Shown here: piece by piece, positions 15,812 to 22,210 of the stretch
Layout: each line of letters begins with the position of its first letter
Numbering within the stretch: position 1 is the stretch's first letter
Source: JAFKKF01 sp035651055
GTDB lineage: Bacteria; Pseudomonadota; Alphaproteobacteria; Rhizobiales; Kaistiaceae
Direction: 5' to 3'
DNA length: 25,464 bases
Assembly: GCA_035651055.1 (NCBI GenBank)
Contig: DASRGK010000076.1
Location: 1 to 25,464, forward strand
The notes under the pieces: model-generated
What the model saw: the letters and a program-made list of their open reading frames with translations, nothing else
Told to the model about the DNA's origin: nothing
The model's database searches: none
Program-made: the position numbers and the translations under genes

Positions 15812-16576
15812 TCAGGCTTTCGAGACCGGGTCGGACTTCTTGTCTTCGGGATTGGCGGCGATCGGCGCTTTCGGCGCCGGGGCTTCGCGCTGGCTGGCGC
15901 CGGCGGTCGCCTTCTTCGCGTCCTCGTCGCTGAGCGCCGCCCCGCCGGGAACCGCCGGCGGGCGCGGGCGGTAGATCGCCTCGTCGGTGAGCGTCGTCGG
16001 GCCGCCGACCGGCGCCGAAAATTGCCGTCCCGTCTGGCTGCCGGGCTTCGGCTTCTTTCCCGCGGCGAAGTCGCTGAGGATTTGCACGAAGCTCTCGCGC
16101 GTCAGGTCCTCATACGTGTCGGCACCGACCTGAACCAGCGGCGCATTCACGCAGGCGCCGAGGCATTCGACCTCTTCCCACGAGAAATTGCCGTCGGCCG
16201 AGACGTGGTGCTGGTCGTGATGGATCCGGTGCCGACAGACTTCCTTCAGCGCGTCGGAGCCGCGCAGCCAGCAGGGCGTCGTGCCGCAGACCTGGACGTG
16301 CGCGATCTTTCCCACCGGTTCGAGGTGAAACATCGTGTAGAAGGTCGCGTTTTCGAGCACCCGGATGAGCGGCATTTCGAGGAGGGCCGCCACGATCCGG
16401 ATCGCCGGCTCGCTCACCCAGCCTTCCTGCTCCTGCGCTTTCCACAGAAGCGGGATCACCGCCGACGCCTGCCGGCCGGGCGGATACTTCGCCATCTCGC
16501 GCTTCGCCCAGACCAGGTTTTCCGGCGTGAAGGCGAAGCTCTCCGGCTGCTTCTCGGCGAGGCGGCGAACGGCCAT
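15812..16576 (-). CDS. nuoE: NADH-quinone oxidoreductase subunit E with C-terminal low-complexity tail
   Basis: 24-kDa-type subunit with a thioredoxin-like [2Fe-2S] domain (cluster N1a), beside FMN in NuoF. The ligands are C97 and C102 (VCGTTPCWLRG) and C138 and C142 (ECLGACVNAP). The conserved core ends near residue 172. The protein then continues for about 80 residues rich in Pro, Ala, Lys and Gly (for example PKPGSQTGRQ and APAPKAPIAA), predicted disordered; such tails are known in alphaproteobacterial NuoE but vary. ATG at 16576 overlaps by one base the TAA of the upstream 78-aa gene (TAATG), indicating translational coupling. 254 aa in total. Confidence 0.97.
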   Translation of the reverse strand: MAVRRLAEKQPESFAFTPENLVWAKREMAKYPPGRQASAVIPLLWKAQEQEGWVSEPAIRIVAALLEMPLIRVLENATFYTMFHLEPVGKIAHVQVCGTTPCWLRGSDALKEVCRHRIHHDQHHVSADGNFSWEEVECLGACVNAPLVQVGADTYEDLTRESFVQILSDFAAGKKPKPGSQTGRQFSAPVGGPTTLTDEAIYRPRPPAVPGGAALSDEDAKKATAGASQREAPAPKAPIAANPEDKKSDPVSKA

Positions 16577-16812
16577 TACTTCACCGCCTTGCAGTACTGC
16601 GTGGTGATCTCGACCGACTTCGGCGTCTCCGCGACGAAACACATGTAGAGGCTGTCGCCTTTGACGAGGAGCACGCCGGGACCGGCGGGGCTCGGGAATG
16701 CGCCGGCCACGGTGTACCCGTCGCCGAGGAGCTTCTGGACCGTCGGCCCGTCGGCAGCCAAGGCCGGCATGGCGGCGAGTGCGCAGAGGCCGGCTGCGAG
16801 CATCATCTTCAT
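16576..16812 (-). CDS. Small secreted protein embedded between nuoD and nuoE
   Basis: 78-aa protein of unknown function. The N-terminus is a clear Sec signal peptide (MKMMLAAGLCALAAMPALAA, cleavage likely after residue 19 or 20), so the mature part of about 58 residues should be periplasmic. It contains LLGDGYTVAGAF, GVLLVKGDSLYMCF and TTQYCKAVK. Mature cysteines C58 and C74 could form one disulfide. The order of a GY-x-V-x-A strand, a V-LL-x-KG strand with a cysteine and a terminal cysteine resembles other small periplasmic proteins of Hyphomicrobiales; this is from memory and unverified. Its ATG overlaps the nuoD stop (ATGA) and its TAA overlaps the nuoE ATG (TAATG), so it is locked into nuo translation. 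It might act at the periplasmic face of complex I; that is inference. Confidence 0.88.
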   Translation of the reverse strand: MKMMLAAGLCALAAMPALAADGPTVQKLLGDGYTVAGAFPSPAGPGVLLVKGDSLYMCFVAETPKSVEITTQYCKAVK

Positions 16813-17999
16813 CGGTCAACCTCCCCGAACACGATGTCGAGCGATCCGAGAATGGCGGTGATGTCCGCAAGCATGTGCCCGCGGCTCATGAAATCCATCG
16901 CCTGCAGATGCGCAAATCCCGGTGCGCGGATCTTGCAGCGGTACGGCTTGTTGGTGCCATCGGCAACGAGGTAGACACCGAACTCGCCTTTCGGCGCTTC
17001 GACCGCGGCATAGACCTCGCCGGCGGGCACGTGGAAGCCCTCTGTGTAGAGCTTGAAGTGATGGATCAGCGCTTCCATCGACTGCTTCATCTCGCTGCGG
17101 CGGGGCGGGACGATCTTGCCGTCCGTCGATGACACCGGCCCCTTGCCGTCCGGTGCGTTCAGAAGCTTGATCACCTGCTTCATGATCCGGATCGACTGGC
17201 GCATCTCTTCCATGCGGACGAGATAGCGGTCGTAGCAGTCGCCGTTCTTCCCGACCGGAATGTCGAAGTCGAGTTCGGCATAACACTCGTAGGGCTGCGC
17301 CTTGCGGAGGTCCCACGCGGCGCCCGAGCCGCGGACCATTACGCCGGAGAAGCCCCACTTCCATGCGTCTTCGAGGCTGATCACGCCGATATCGACGTTG
17401 CGCTGCTTGAAGATGCGGTTGCCGGTGAGGAGCCTGTCGAGGTCCTCGACCACGCCGAGGAACGGGTCGCAGAACGCCTCGATGTCGTCGATGAGCTTCT
17501 GCGGCAGATCCTGGTGGACGCCGCCCGGCCGGAAGTAGGCGGCATGCATGCGGCTGCCCGAGGCGCGCTCGTAGAAGATCATCATCTTCTCGCGTTCCTC
17601 GAAGCCCCAGAGCGGCGGCGTCAACGCGCCGACGTCGAGCGCCATCGCCGGGACGCCCAGCATGTGATTGAGGAGCCGCCCGATCTCCGAATAGAGGACA
17701 CGGATGAGCTGGCCGCGGCGGGGAACCGTGATGCCGAGAAGCTTCTCCACGGCGAGCGCGAAGGCGTGCTCCTGGTTCATCGGCGCGACGTAGTCGAGCC
17801 GGTCGAAATAAGGCACCGCCTGCAGGTAGGTCTTGTGCTCGATCAGCTTCTCGGTGCCGCGGTGGAGGAGCCCGATATGCGGATCGACGCGGTCGATCAC
17901 CTCGCCGTCAAGCTCGAGCACGAGACGCAGGACGCCGTGCGCCGCCGGGTGCTGCGGCCCGAAATTGATGGTGAAGTTCCTGACGTCGGTTTCAGCCAT
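16809..17999 (-). CDS. nuoD: NADH-quinone oxidoreductase subunit D
   Basis: 49-kDa-type subunit which, with NuoB, forms the quinone-reduction site at the end of the electron path. 396 aa. The N-terminal motif FGPQHPAAHGVLR supplies the histidine of the quinone pocket. GLLHRGTEKLIEHKTY and PYFDRLDYVAPMNQEHAF follow, then the [NiFe]-hydrogenase-like core and the C-terminal ADITAILGSLDIVFGEVDR ending. ATG at 17999 shares one base with the nuoC stop (TGATG). An in-frame extension to 18050 lies inside nuoC and was rejected. The TGA overlaps the start of the 78-aa secreted protein gene. nuoC and nuoD are separate, unlike the fused nuoCD of enterobacteria. Confidence 0.98.
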   Translation of the reverse strand: MAETDVRNFTINFGPQHPAAHGVLRLVLELDGEVIDRVDPHIGLLHRGTEKLIEHKTYLQAVPYFDRLDYVAPMNQEHAFALAVEKLLGITVPRRGQLIRVLYSEIGRLLNHMLGVPAMALDVGALTPPLWGFEEREKMMIFYERASGSRMHAAYFRPGGVHQDLPQKLIDDIEAFCDPFLGVVEDLDRLLTGNRIFKQRNVDIGVISLEDAWKWGFSGVMVRGSGAAWDLRKAQPYECYAELDFDIPVGKNGDCYDRYLVRMEEMRQSIRIMKQVIKLLNAPDGKGPVSSTDGKIVPPRRSEMKQSMEALIHHFKLYTEGFHVPAGEVYAAVEAPKGEFGVYLVADGTNKPYRCKIRAPGFAHLQAMDFMSRGHMLADITAILGSLDIVFGEVDR

Positions 18000-18601
18000 C
18001 AGGTCTTCGCCTTTTCGTCGCCCGGCAGCACGTATTCCGTCCCTTCCCATGGCGAAAGGAAATCGAAATTCCGGAATTCCTGCGCGAGCTTCACCGGCTC
18101 ATAGACGACGCGCTTGCGCTCGTCGTCGTAGCGCACTTCGACAAAACCGGTGAGCGGGAAGTCCTTCCGCATCGGGTGTCCGTCGAAGCCGTAGTCGGTC
18201 AGCAGCCGGCGGAGGTCCGGGTGACCGGTGAAGACGATGCCGTAGAGGTCGTAGGCCTCGCGCTCGAACCAGTCGGCGCCGGGAAACACCGGCGTCAGCG
18301 ACGGCACCGGCGTGTTCTCGTCGGTCATCACCTTCAGCCGCAGGCGGCGGTTAAGCCGCGGACTAAGCAGGTGGTAGACGACGTCGAAGCGCTGGGCGCG
18401 GGACGGCCAGTCGACCCCGCAAATATCAGTGATGTTGACGAAAGCAAAGCGCGGATCGTCGCGGAGGAACTGGGCAAGCGGGACGATCCGGTCGGCGGGG
18501 ACCTGCATAGTCAGCTCGCCGAAGGCGGCCTGCCACGCCGTCACCGCGCCGGGCTGCGCCGCCGCGATGCTCTCGCCGAGTTGCTTCAGGGCCTCGTCCA
18601 A
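17999..18601 (-). CDS. nuoC: NADH-quinone oxidoreductase subunit C (TTG start)
   Basis: 30-kDa-type subunit of the hydrophilic arm, without cofactors; it binds NuoD and NuoB. The family signature is visible as DWFEREAYDLYGIVFTGHPD followed by RRLLTDYGFDGHPMRKDFPL. No ATG or GTG gives a sensible N-terminus. A TTG at 18601 gives (M)DEALKQLGESIAAA, like the usual start of alphaproteobacterial NuoC, and AGAGG lies 5 nt upstream (18607-18611) overlapping the nuoB stop. This yields 200 aa. A much longer in-frame opening to 19003 runs through nuoB and was rejected. Use of TTG may lower expression relative to its neighbours, but coupling to nuoB could compensate. Confidence 0.95.
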   Translation of the reverse strand: MDEALKQLGESIAAAQPGAVTAWQAAFGELTMQVPADRIVPLAQFLRDDPRFAFVNITDICGVDWPSRAQRFDVVYHLLSPRLNRRLRLKVMTDENTPVPSLTPVFPGADWFEREAYDLYGIVFTGHPDLRRLLTDYGFDGHPMRKDFPLTGFVEVRYDDERKRVVYEPVKLAQEFRNFDFLSPWEGTEYVLPGDEKAKT

Positions 18602-18609
18602 CGCCGCCT

Positions 18610-19161
18610 CTACCGCTCGATCGTGCCGGTGCGCCGGATCTTTTTCTGCAGGAGCAGGACGCCGTAAACGAGCGCCTCGGCCGTCGGCGGGCAGCCCGGG
18701 ACGTAGATGTCGACCGGGACGATGCGGTCGCAACCGCGCACCACCGAATAGGAATAGTGGTAGTACCCGCCGCCATTGGCGCACGATCCCATCGAGATGA
18801 CGTAGCGCGGCTCCGGCATCTGGTCGTAGACCTTGCGGAGGGCCGGCGCCATCTTGTTGGTGAGCGTGCCGGCGACGATCATCACGTCCGCCTGCCGCGG
18901 CGAGCCGCGCGGCGCGACGCCGAAGCGCTCGAGGTCGTAGCGCGGCCCGGAGGCCTGCATCAGTCCCTCGACGGCGCAGCAGGCTAGGCCGAAGGTCATC
19001 CACATCAGCGAGCCGGTGCGGGCCCAGGTGATGAGATCATCCGTCGCGGTGACGAGAAAGCCCTTGTCGGCGAGCTCGTCGTTCACTTCGAGGAAGAACG
19101 GGTCCTTCTCGGCGCCGCCGTTCGCCGGAACGCCCGCTCCGGGCGGAACGATCAATCCCAT
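18610..19161 (-). CDS. nuoB: NADH-quinone oxidoreductase subunit B
   Basis: PSST-type subunit carrying cluster N2, the last iron-sulfur centre before quinone. 183 aa. Ligands C61 and C62 (GLACCAVE), C127 (MGSCANGGG) and C157 (VPGCPPTAE) are all present. ATG at 19161 was chosen because AGGAG sits 7 nt upstream (19169-19173); an upstream GTG at 19182 would place that Shine-Dalgarno inside the gene. The gene overlaps the end of nuoA by 10 nt. Odd feature: after AVE the sequence is GLMQASGPRYD, whereas bovine, Paracoccus and Bradyrhizobium sequences as I recall them have MM-x4-PRYD. This gives one extra residue and loss of one methionine in the segment that lines the quinone pocket. Confidence 0.97.
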   Translation of the reverse strand: MGLIVPPGAGVPANGGAEKDPFFLEVNDELADKGFLVTATDDLITWARTGSLMWMTFGLACCAVEGLMQASGPRYDLERFGVAPRGSPRQADVMIVAGTLTNKMAPALRKVYDQMPEPRYVISMGSCANGGGYYHYSYSVVRGCDRIVPVDIYVPGCPPTAEALVYGVLLLQKKIRRTGTIER

Positions 19162-19517
19162 TCGAGCGCTCCTTTCCGCCACTCATAGACAAAGCCGACG
19201 GTGAGGACGCCGAGGAAGATCAGCACCGACCAGAAGCCGAACCAGCCGATCGCGTTGAACGACAGGACCCAGGGAAAGAGGAAGGCGACTTCCAGGTCGA
19301 AGATGATGAAGAGGATCGACACCAGGTAGAAGCGCACGTCGAACTTCATGCGGGCATCGTCGAACGCATTGAAGCCGCACTCGTAGGCGGACAGCTTCTC
19401 GGGCGTCGGGTTCTTGTAGGCGACGAGGAACGGCGCAACGAGCAGCGCCAGACCGATAAGGCCCGCCACGCCCATGAAAATCACAACGGGCAGGTACTGG
19501 CCGAGAAGTTCTCGCAT
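19152..19517 (-). CDS. nuoA: NADH-quinone oxidoreductase subunit A
   Basis: Three-helix membrane subunit (ND3 homologue) of complex I, 121 aa. The conserved loop between helices 1 and 2 is visible as KLSAYECGFNAFDDARMKFD, containing the cysteine of the ND3 loop that senses the active/deactive transition in mitochondria, followed by VRFYLVSILFIIFDLEVAFL. ATG at 19517 is preceded by GGAGGGA, a strong Shine-Dalgarno; an in-frame extension to 19592 adds a sequence unlike the family and was rejected. First gene of the nuo operon, so its promoter must lie in the 327-bp gap to the divergent gene at 19845. Confidence 0.98.
   Translation of the reverse strand: MRELLGQYLPVVIFMGVAGLIGLALLVAPFLVAYKNPTPEKLSAYECGFNAFDDARMKFDVRFYLVSILFIIFDLEVAFLFPWVLSFNAIGWFGFWSVLIFLGVLTVGFVYEWRKGALEWD
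19169..19173 (-). promoter_or_regulatory. Ribosome binding site deciding the nuoB start
   Basis: AGGAG within GGAAAGGAGCG, 7 nt before the ATG at 19161. It lies inside the last codons of nuoA, so nuoB is initiated from within nuoA. It supports the 183-aa NuoB over the longer GTG-started version. Confidence 0.8.
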
Positions 19518-19607
19518 CGCATCCCTCCGATCCGCAAAACAGCGGATCGCGGCTTCAGCCCAACCCTGATTCTTGTTGCGCTGCAGCGCCACGGCAAGGC
19601 GCTTGAG

Positions 19608-19635
19608 TGATTAGCAGATTGCCGCGGTTTGCAAC
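19608..19635 (-). promoter_or_regulatory. nuoA: Possible nuo operon promoter
   Basis: Minus-strand GTTGCA (19635-19630) and TAATCA (19613-19608) are separated by 16 nt and resemble sigma-70 type -35 and -10 boxes. The likely start point would be about 85 nt upstream of nuoA. This is pattern reading only. The rest of the 327-bp gap between nuoA and the divergent gene holds one inverted repeat (19737-19756) and no coding region that I can support. Confidence 0.3.
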
Positions 19636-19736
19636 ACTTCCAGGAAGCGCTTTTCCGGGGCGAGGCTTAGCCGACGCCCTTCGAACTCGCAAGGCAAAAG
19701 GACGGGTGGCGGCCACGCCATTTTCGCGGCGCTGCC

Positions 19737-19756
19737 GCCATGCCACAAAGCATGGC
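19737..19756. repeat. Inverted repeat in the nuoA / orf416 divergent region
   Basis: Perfect 7-bp arms GCCATGC (19737-19743) and GCATGGC (19750-19756) with a 6-nt spacer (CACAAA). The 20-bp dyad in a divergent promoter region could be an operator for a dimeric regulator of either gene. No T run follows on either strand, so it is unlikely to be a terminator. Confidence 0.4.
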
Positions 19757-19844
19757 AACCTTCCCGATCAGGCGCATCCGATGTAGAAGAGCGCATAATC
19801 GCCGCGAGAATTAACCAGTGCCGGTTACCGGGGGGTGCCGTCGC

Positions 19845-21095
19845 ATGTGTTCAGGTCGCAGCAGGTTTCTCGTCTTCCTTCTGGTCGCACTGGCGACCCT
19901 CTTCGGAGCCGGGGCAGCGCGCGCCGATGACGACGACGGCATTCCGCTCGATCTTGCGGATTGCGCCCCATGCCAGGACTTGCTCGGCCAATACCAGAAG
20001 GCCTTCAACTCCTTCGAGGACTTGAACAAAGAGCAGGCCTCACTGCCGACCAGGATCAAGGCCGCAGAAGATGCGCGCGTGAAGGCGTATTTGGCGCGCG
20101 ACAGCGCGGCCTACTCGGCGGCCAATGAAGATATCTCCGAACTGAACGATCGCCTGAAGGCGTTGCCCGACGAGTTGAAGGCCGCACGAGCCGCACTGGA
20201 ACAGGCCCAGAAGGCGCTGGAGAAGTGCCTGAGGCTGCACTGCTTCGACAAGCCACCAGCCGGACCCGGTCCGACTGACGCAGGCAGTGCCGAGCCCTGC
20301 AAACGCTGCGTCGACGAGGCAAACCGGCTAGCTGCGGTGATCGCGCAGGCGAAATCGCTTTTCGACGTCCTGCTGGGCGTCGAGGACGCCATCGACGCCC
20401 GCAAGGCCGCGCGGGCCGCATCGAAGAAGGCGGCCGAGGCGGCCGCCTTAAAGGGCGACCTCGATCTCCTCGATCAGCAGCGAACTACCATCAAGCGGAC
20501 GCTGGACACGCTTCTGAAACTCCGCGACCGCCTCAGAAAGGAACTCGAGGCCTGCCGCAAGAAGAACTGCCCGGAGGTCGTCCCGAAGACCGGAACGACG
20601 GGCGGCGAGCCGCCGGTGGACATCCTCAAGGAGAAGGTCGCCTGCGAAAGCTGCAAAGGCCGGCAGGCGGCTTACGAAGACGCCGCGGCGGATCTGGCGC
20701 GGAAGAAGAAGACCGCCGCCGCGCTCAAGAAGAAGATCGACGCGCTTGAAGCGCGCCAGGCCAAGGTCGGGGATCTGCCGGCCGCTGACGCAGCAGACCT
20801 CTCTGCAAGCCAGCTCGCCTTGGAAAAGCTCGACGCCGCGATCAAGACCTCGGAGGCCGAGGTGGCGAAGCTGAAAAACGCCGCCGAGGACTGCAAGAAG
20901 GCCTGCCTGCCCGGCACGACCGGCAAGGCGACCGGTGGCGACGTGAAGGAGCCCGTCGGCACCGACAAGAAGGGCAAGCCGAAGGTCGGCAAACTACCCA
21001 TCGGCGTCCACATCGGCATCGGCTTCGGCAAAAAGCGCCCGGCCGGCGATGATGATGGGTTCGCCTGCGGCCCGGGTGACGAACTCTGCCGGTGA
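19845..21095 (+). CDS. Secreted protein with three cysteine-framed coiled-coil repeats
   Basis: 416 aa, unrecognised. Sec signal peptide MCSGRSRFLVFLLVALATLF-GAGAARA, cleavage about residue 27. The mature protein has three modules, each opening with CxxC and closing with a second cysteine pair after about 80 mostly helical, charged, Ala/Lys/Glu-rich residues: C40/C43 to C128/C133; C152/C155 to C237/C242; C267/C270 to C350/C354. Spans are 94, 91 and 88 residues. Pro/Gly/Thr-rich linkers (e.g. PPAGPGPTDAG) separate modules; a basic Gly/Lys tail ends with C408/C415. All 14 mature cysteines therefore fall in pairs, suggesting helical hairpins closed at the base by disulfides. ATG at 19845 was preferred to GTG at 19818 because it gives the clean signal peptide and has a G-rich stretch upstream. 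It diverges from nuoA and converges on a DUF3592 gene 6 nt away. A periplasmic scaffold or envelope role is a guess. Confidence 0.87.
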   Translation: MCSGRSRFLVFLLVALATLFGAGAARADDDDGIPLDLADCAPCQDLLGQYQKAFNSFEDLNKEQASLPTRIKAAEDARVKAYLARDSAAYSAANEDISELNDRLKALPDELKAARAALEQAQKALEKCLRLHCFDKPPAGPGPTDAGSAEPCKRCVDEANRLAAVIAQAKSLFDVLLGVEDAIDARKAARAASKKAAEAAALKGDLDLLDQQRTTIKRTLDTLLKLRDRLRKELEACRKKNCPEVVPKTGTTGGEPPVDILKEKVACESCKGRQAAYEDAAADLARKKKTAAALKKKIDALEARQAKVGDLPAADAADLSASQLALEKLDAAIKTSEAEVAKLKNAAEDCKKACLPGTTGKATGGDVKEPVGTDKKGKPKVGKLPIGVHIGIGFGKKRPAGDDDGFACGPGDELCR

Positions 21096-21101
21096 CGCCG
21101 T

Positions 21102-21596
21102 TCAGCCGTTCGCGACAACCGGCGCGTAGCTCGCAATCCCGGCGACGCCGGCAATTGCGGCGGCTATGCCGATGATCGCGAGGACCCGGTAAAGCCGCAT
21201 ATTGGCCGGCGGCGTCTTGTTGAGGACTGCCGTCTTCGGCTTCTGCGGGTCATACCAGACCGTCACCCGCTGTCCGGGGCGCAGGTCGCCGATCACCTGC
21301 AAAGCCTTGTTCTGATTGGTGAAGCTGTTGAACTCCAGTGCGGGTCTGGTCCCCTGGAGCGTGGCTCCACCGGCCTGGTAATCGTAGCGGCTCCGGATCA
21401 CCCAATACCGGCTCCCCCGGTTGCCCTGCCGCTCTTCGAGCGCGATCTCGTGGAGCGTGCCGGTCGTGGCGACGAGCCGCTCGGCCAGCGCTATCCGCCG
21501 CGCGCCGAGCCACCAGAGAATCCCGAGGATGATCGCCAGCATCGTTCCGCCGATCGTCAGCACGACGGCGATCGCGAAAATATCGGTTGAGTCCAT
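21102..21596 (-). CDS. DUF3592 domain membrane protein
   Basis: 164 aa with an N-terminal membrane helix (about 9-30), a globular middle and a C-terminal helix (about 135-157). The middle shows the DUF3592 pattern: a strand ending TTGTLHEIALEE, RYWVIRSRYDYQAGGATLQGT with the Y-x-Y-x-G-x2-LxG motif, then DLRPGQRVTVWYDPQKPKTA (the VxVxYDPxxPxxAVL signature). The family is widespread and its function is unknown; the soluble domain should be extracytoplasmic or cytoplasmic depending on topology, which is not settled here. ATG at 21596 has an AGAGG a few bases upstream. Its 3' end faces the end of the secreted coiled-coil gene, 6 nt away, with no terminator visible between them. Confidence 0.85.
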   Translation of the reverse strand: MDSTDIFAIAVVLTIGGTMLAIILGILWWLGARRIALAERLVATTGTLHEIALEERQGNRGSRYWVIRSRYDYQAGGATLQGTRPALEFNSFTNQNKALQVIGDLRPGQRVTVWYDPQKPKTAVLNKTPPANMRLYRVLAIIGIAAAIAGVAGIASYAPVVANG

Positions 21597-21666
21597 TGGC
21601 CTCTGCCCTGACGTCCAATGAAGTTGACTTGCCGGCCCGCCTCCCTTAACTCACGCGGGCGCCCGC

Positions 21667-21743
21667 GGGGGCGTAGCTCAGTTGGTTAGAGCGTCGGCCT
21701 GTCACGCCGAAGGTCGCGGGTTCGAGCCCCGTCGCTCCCGCCA
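21667..21743 (+). tRNA. tRNA-Asp (anticodon GTC)
   Basis: Complete 77-nt cloverleaf including an encoded CCA (21741-21743). The acceptor stem GGGGGCG pairs with CGCTCCC (one G-T), the D arm contains AGCTCAGTTGGTTAGAGC, the anticodon stem TCGGC/GCCGA encloses the loop CTGTCAC with anticodon GTC, and the T arm contains GGGTTCGAGCCCC. A T5 run follows directly and may help end transcription. It is the only plus-strand RNA gene in the block and lies 8 nt from the 3' end of the opposing PH-domain gene. Confidence 0.98.
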
Positions 21744-21751
21744 TTTTTCCC

Positions 21752-22210
21752 TTATCTCGCGATGATCGCGTTCCGCAGTTCGATCGGCGCTGCGATCCGG
21801 TGCAGGTGCTCGATCCCGACGCCTGTCCCGCGCACGTGGATCGAACCGTAGCCAAGCACCCGGCCGAGGAGGGACTGGTTGACCGTGACCGACTCGACCT
21901 TCTCCATGTTCATCTCGGAGGTGTGGCGGCGGATGAAGCCGGTCTTGTAGATCACCCGGAGATTGGTCACCGCGATTTCGGTGATCCACTGGTCGAACCA
22001 TTCCTTGGCGCCGAGAATCACGGCCAGCACGAGGAAGATTGCGGCAACCACAAGGAGCAGCTCGCGGTAGTCCGGCATTGCCGTGCTGACGAGGCCGAAG
22101 ATCACCGCGAGCAGGAAAAGTCCGATCGCCCCCGCGTAGATGATCCAGTGCAGTTTGCCGATCGCGATCACCCGCTCGCCCGGTTGAAGAACCGTCTGCA
22201 CGTAGCTCAT
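21752..22210 (-). CDS. Bacterial PH-domain membrane protein (bPH2 type)
   Basis: 152 aa. After a short N-terminus (MSYVQTVLQPGERVIAIGKL) there are two membrane helices, about 22-42 and 49-67, then a bacterial pleckstrin-homology-like domain of the YdbS/YdbT type from about 75 to 148. The characteristic strands are EIAVTNLRVIYKTGFIRRHT, MEKVESVTVNQSLLGRVLGY and GSIHVRGTG. Family members are inner-membrane proteins of poorly defined function. ATG at 22210 is preceded by AGGAG 12 nt upstream; an in-frame extension to 22402 adds low-complexity sequence with no family match and was not used. It stands alone, converging on tRNA-Asp. Confidence 0.88.
   Translation of the reverse strand: MSYVQTVLQPGERVIAIGKLHWIIYAGAIGLFLLAVIFGLVSTAMPDYRELLLVVAAIFLVLAVILGAKEWFDQWITEIAVTNLRVIYKTGFIRRHTSEMNMEKVESVTVNQSLLGRVLGYGSIHVRGTGVGIEHLHRIAAPIELRNAIIAR

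Noticed and set aside
19152..19182. Longer NuoB starting at GTG 19182
   Set aside because: The AGGAG Shine-Dalgarno at 19169-19173 lies inside this version, and the ATG at 19161 matches it with 7-nt spacing.
21667..21743. tRNA-Asp as an integration site for a mobile element
   Set aside because: No integrase gene and no repeated copy of the tRNA 3' end was seen in the neighbourhood.
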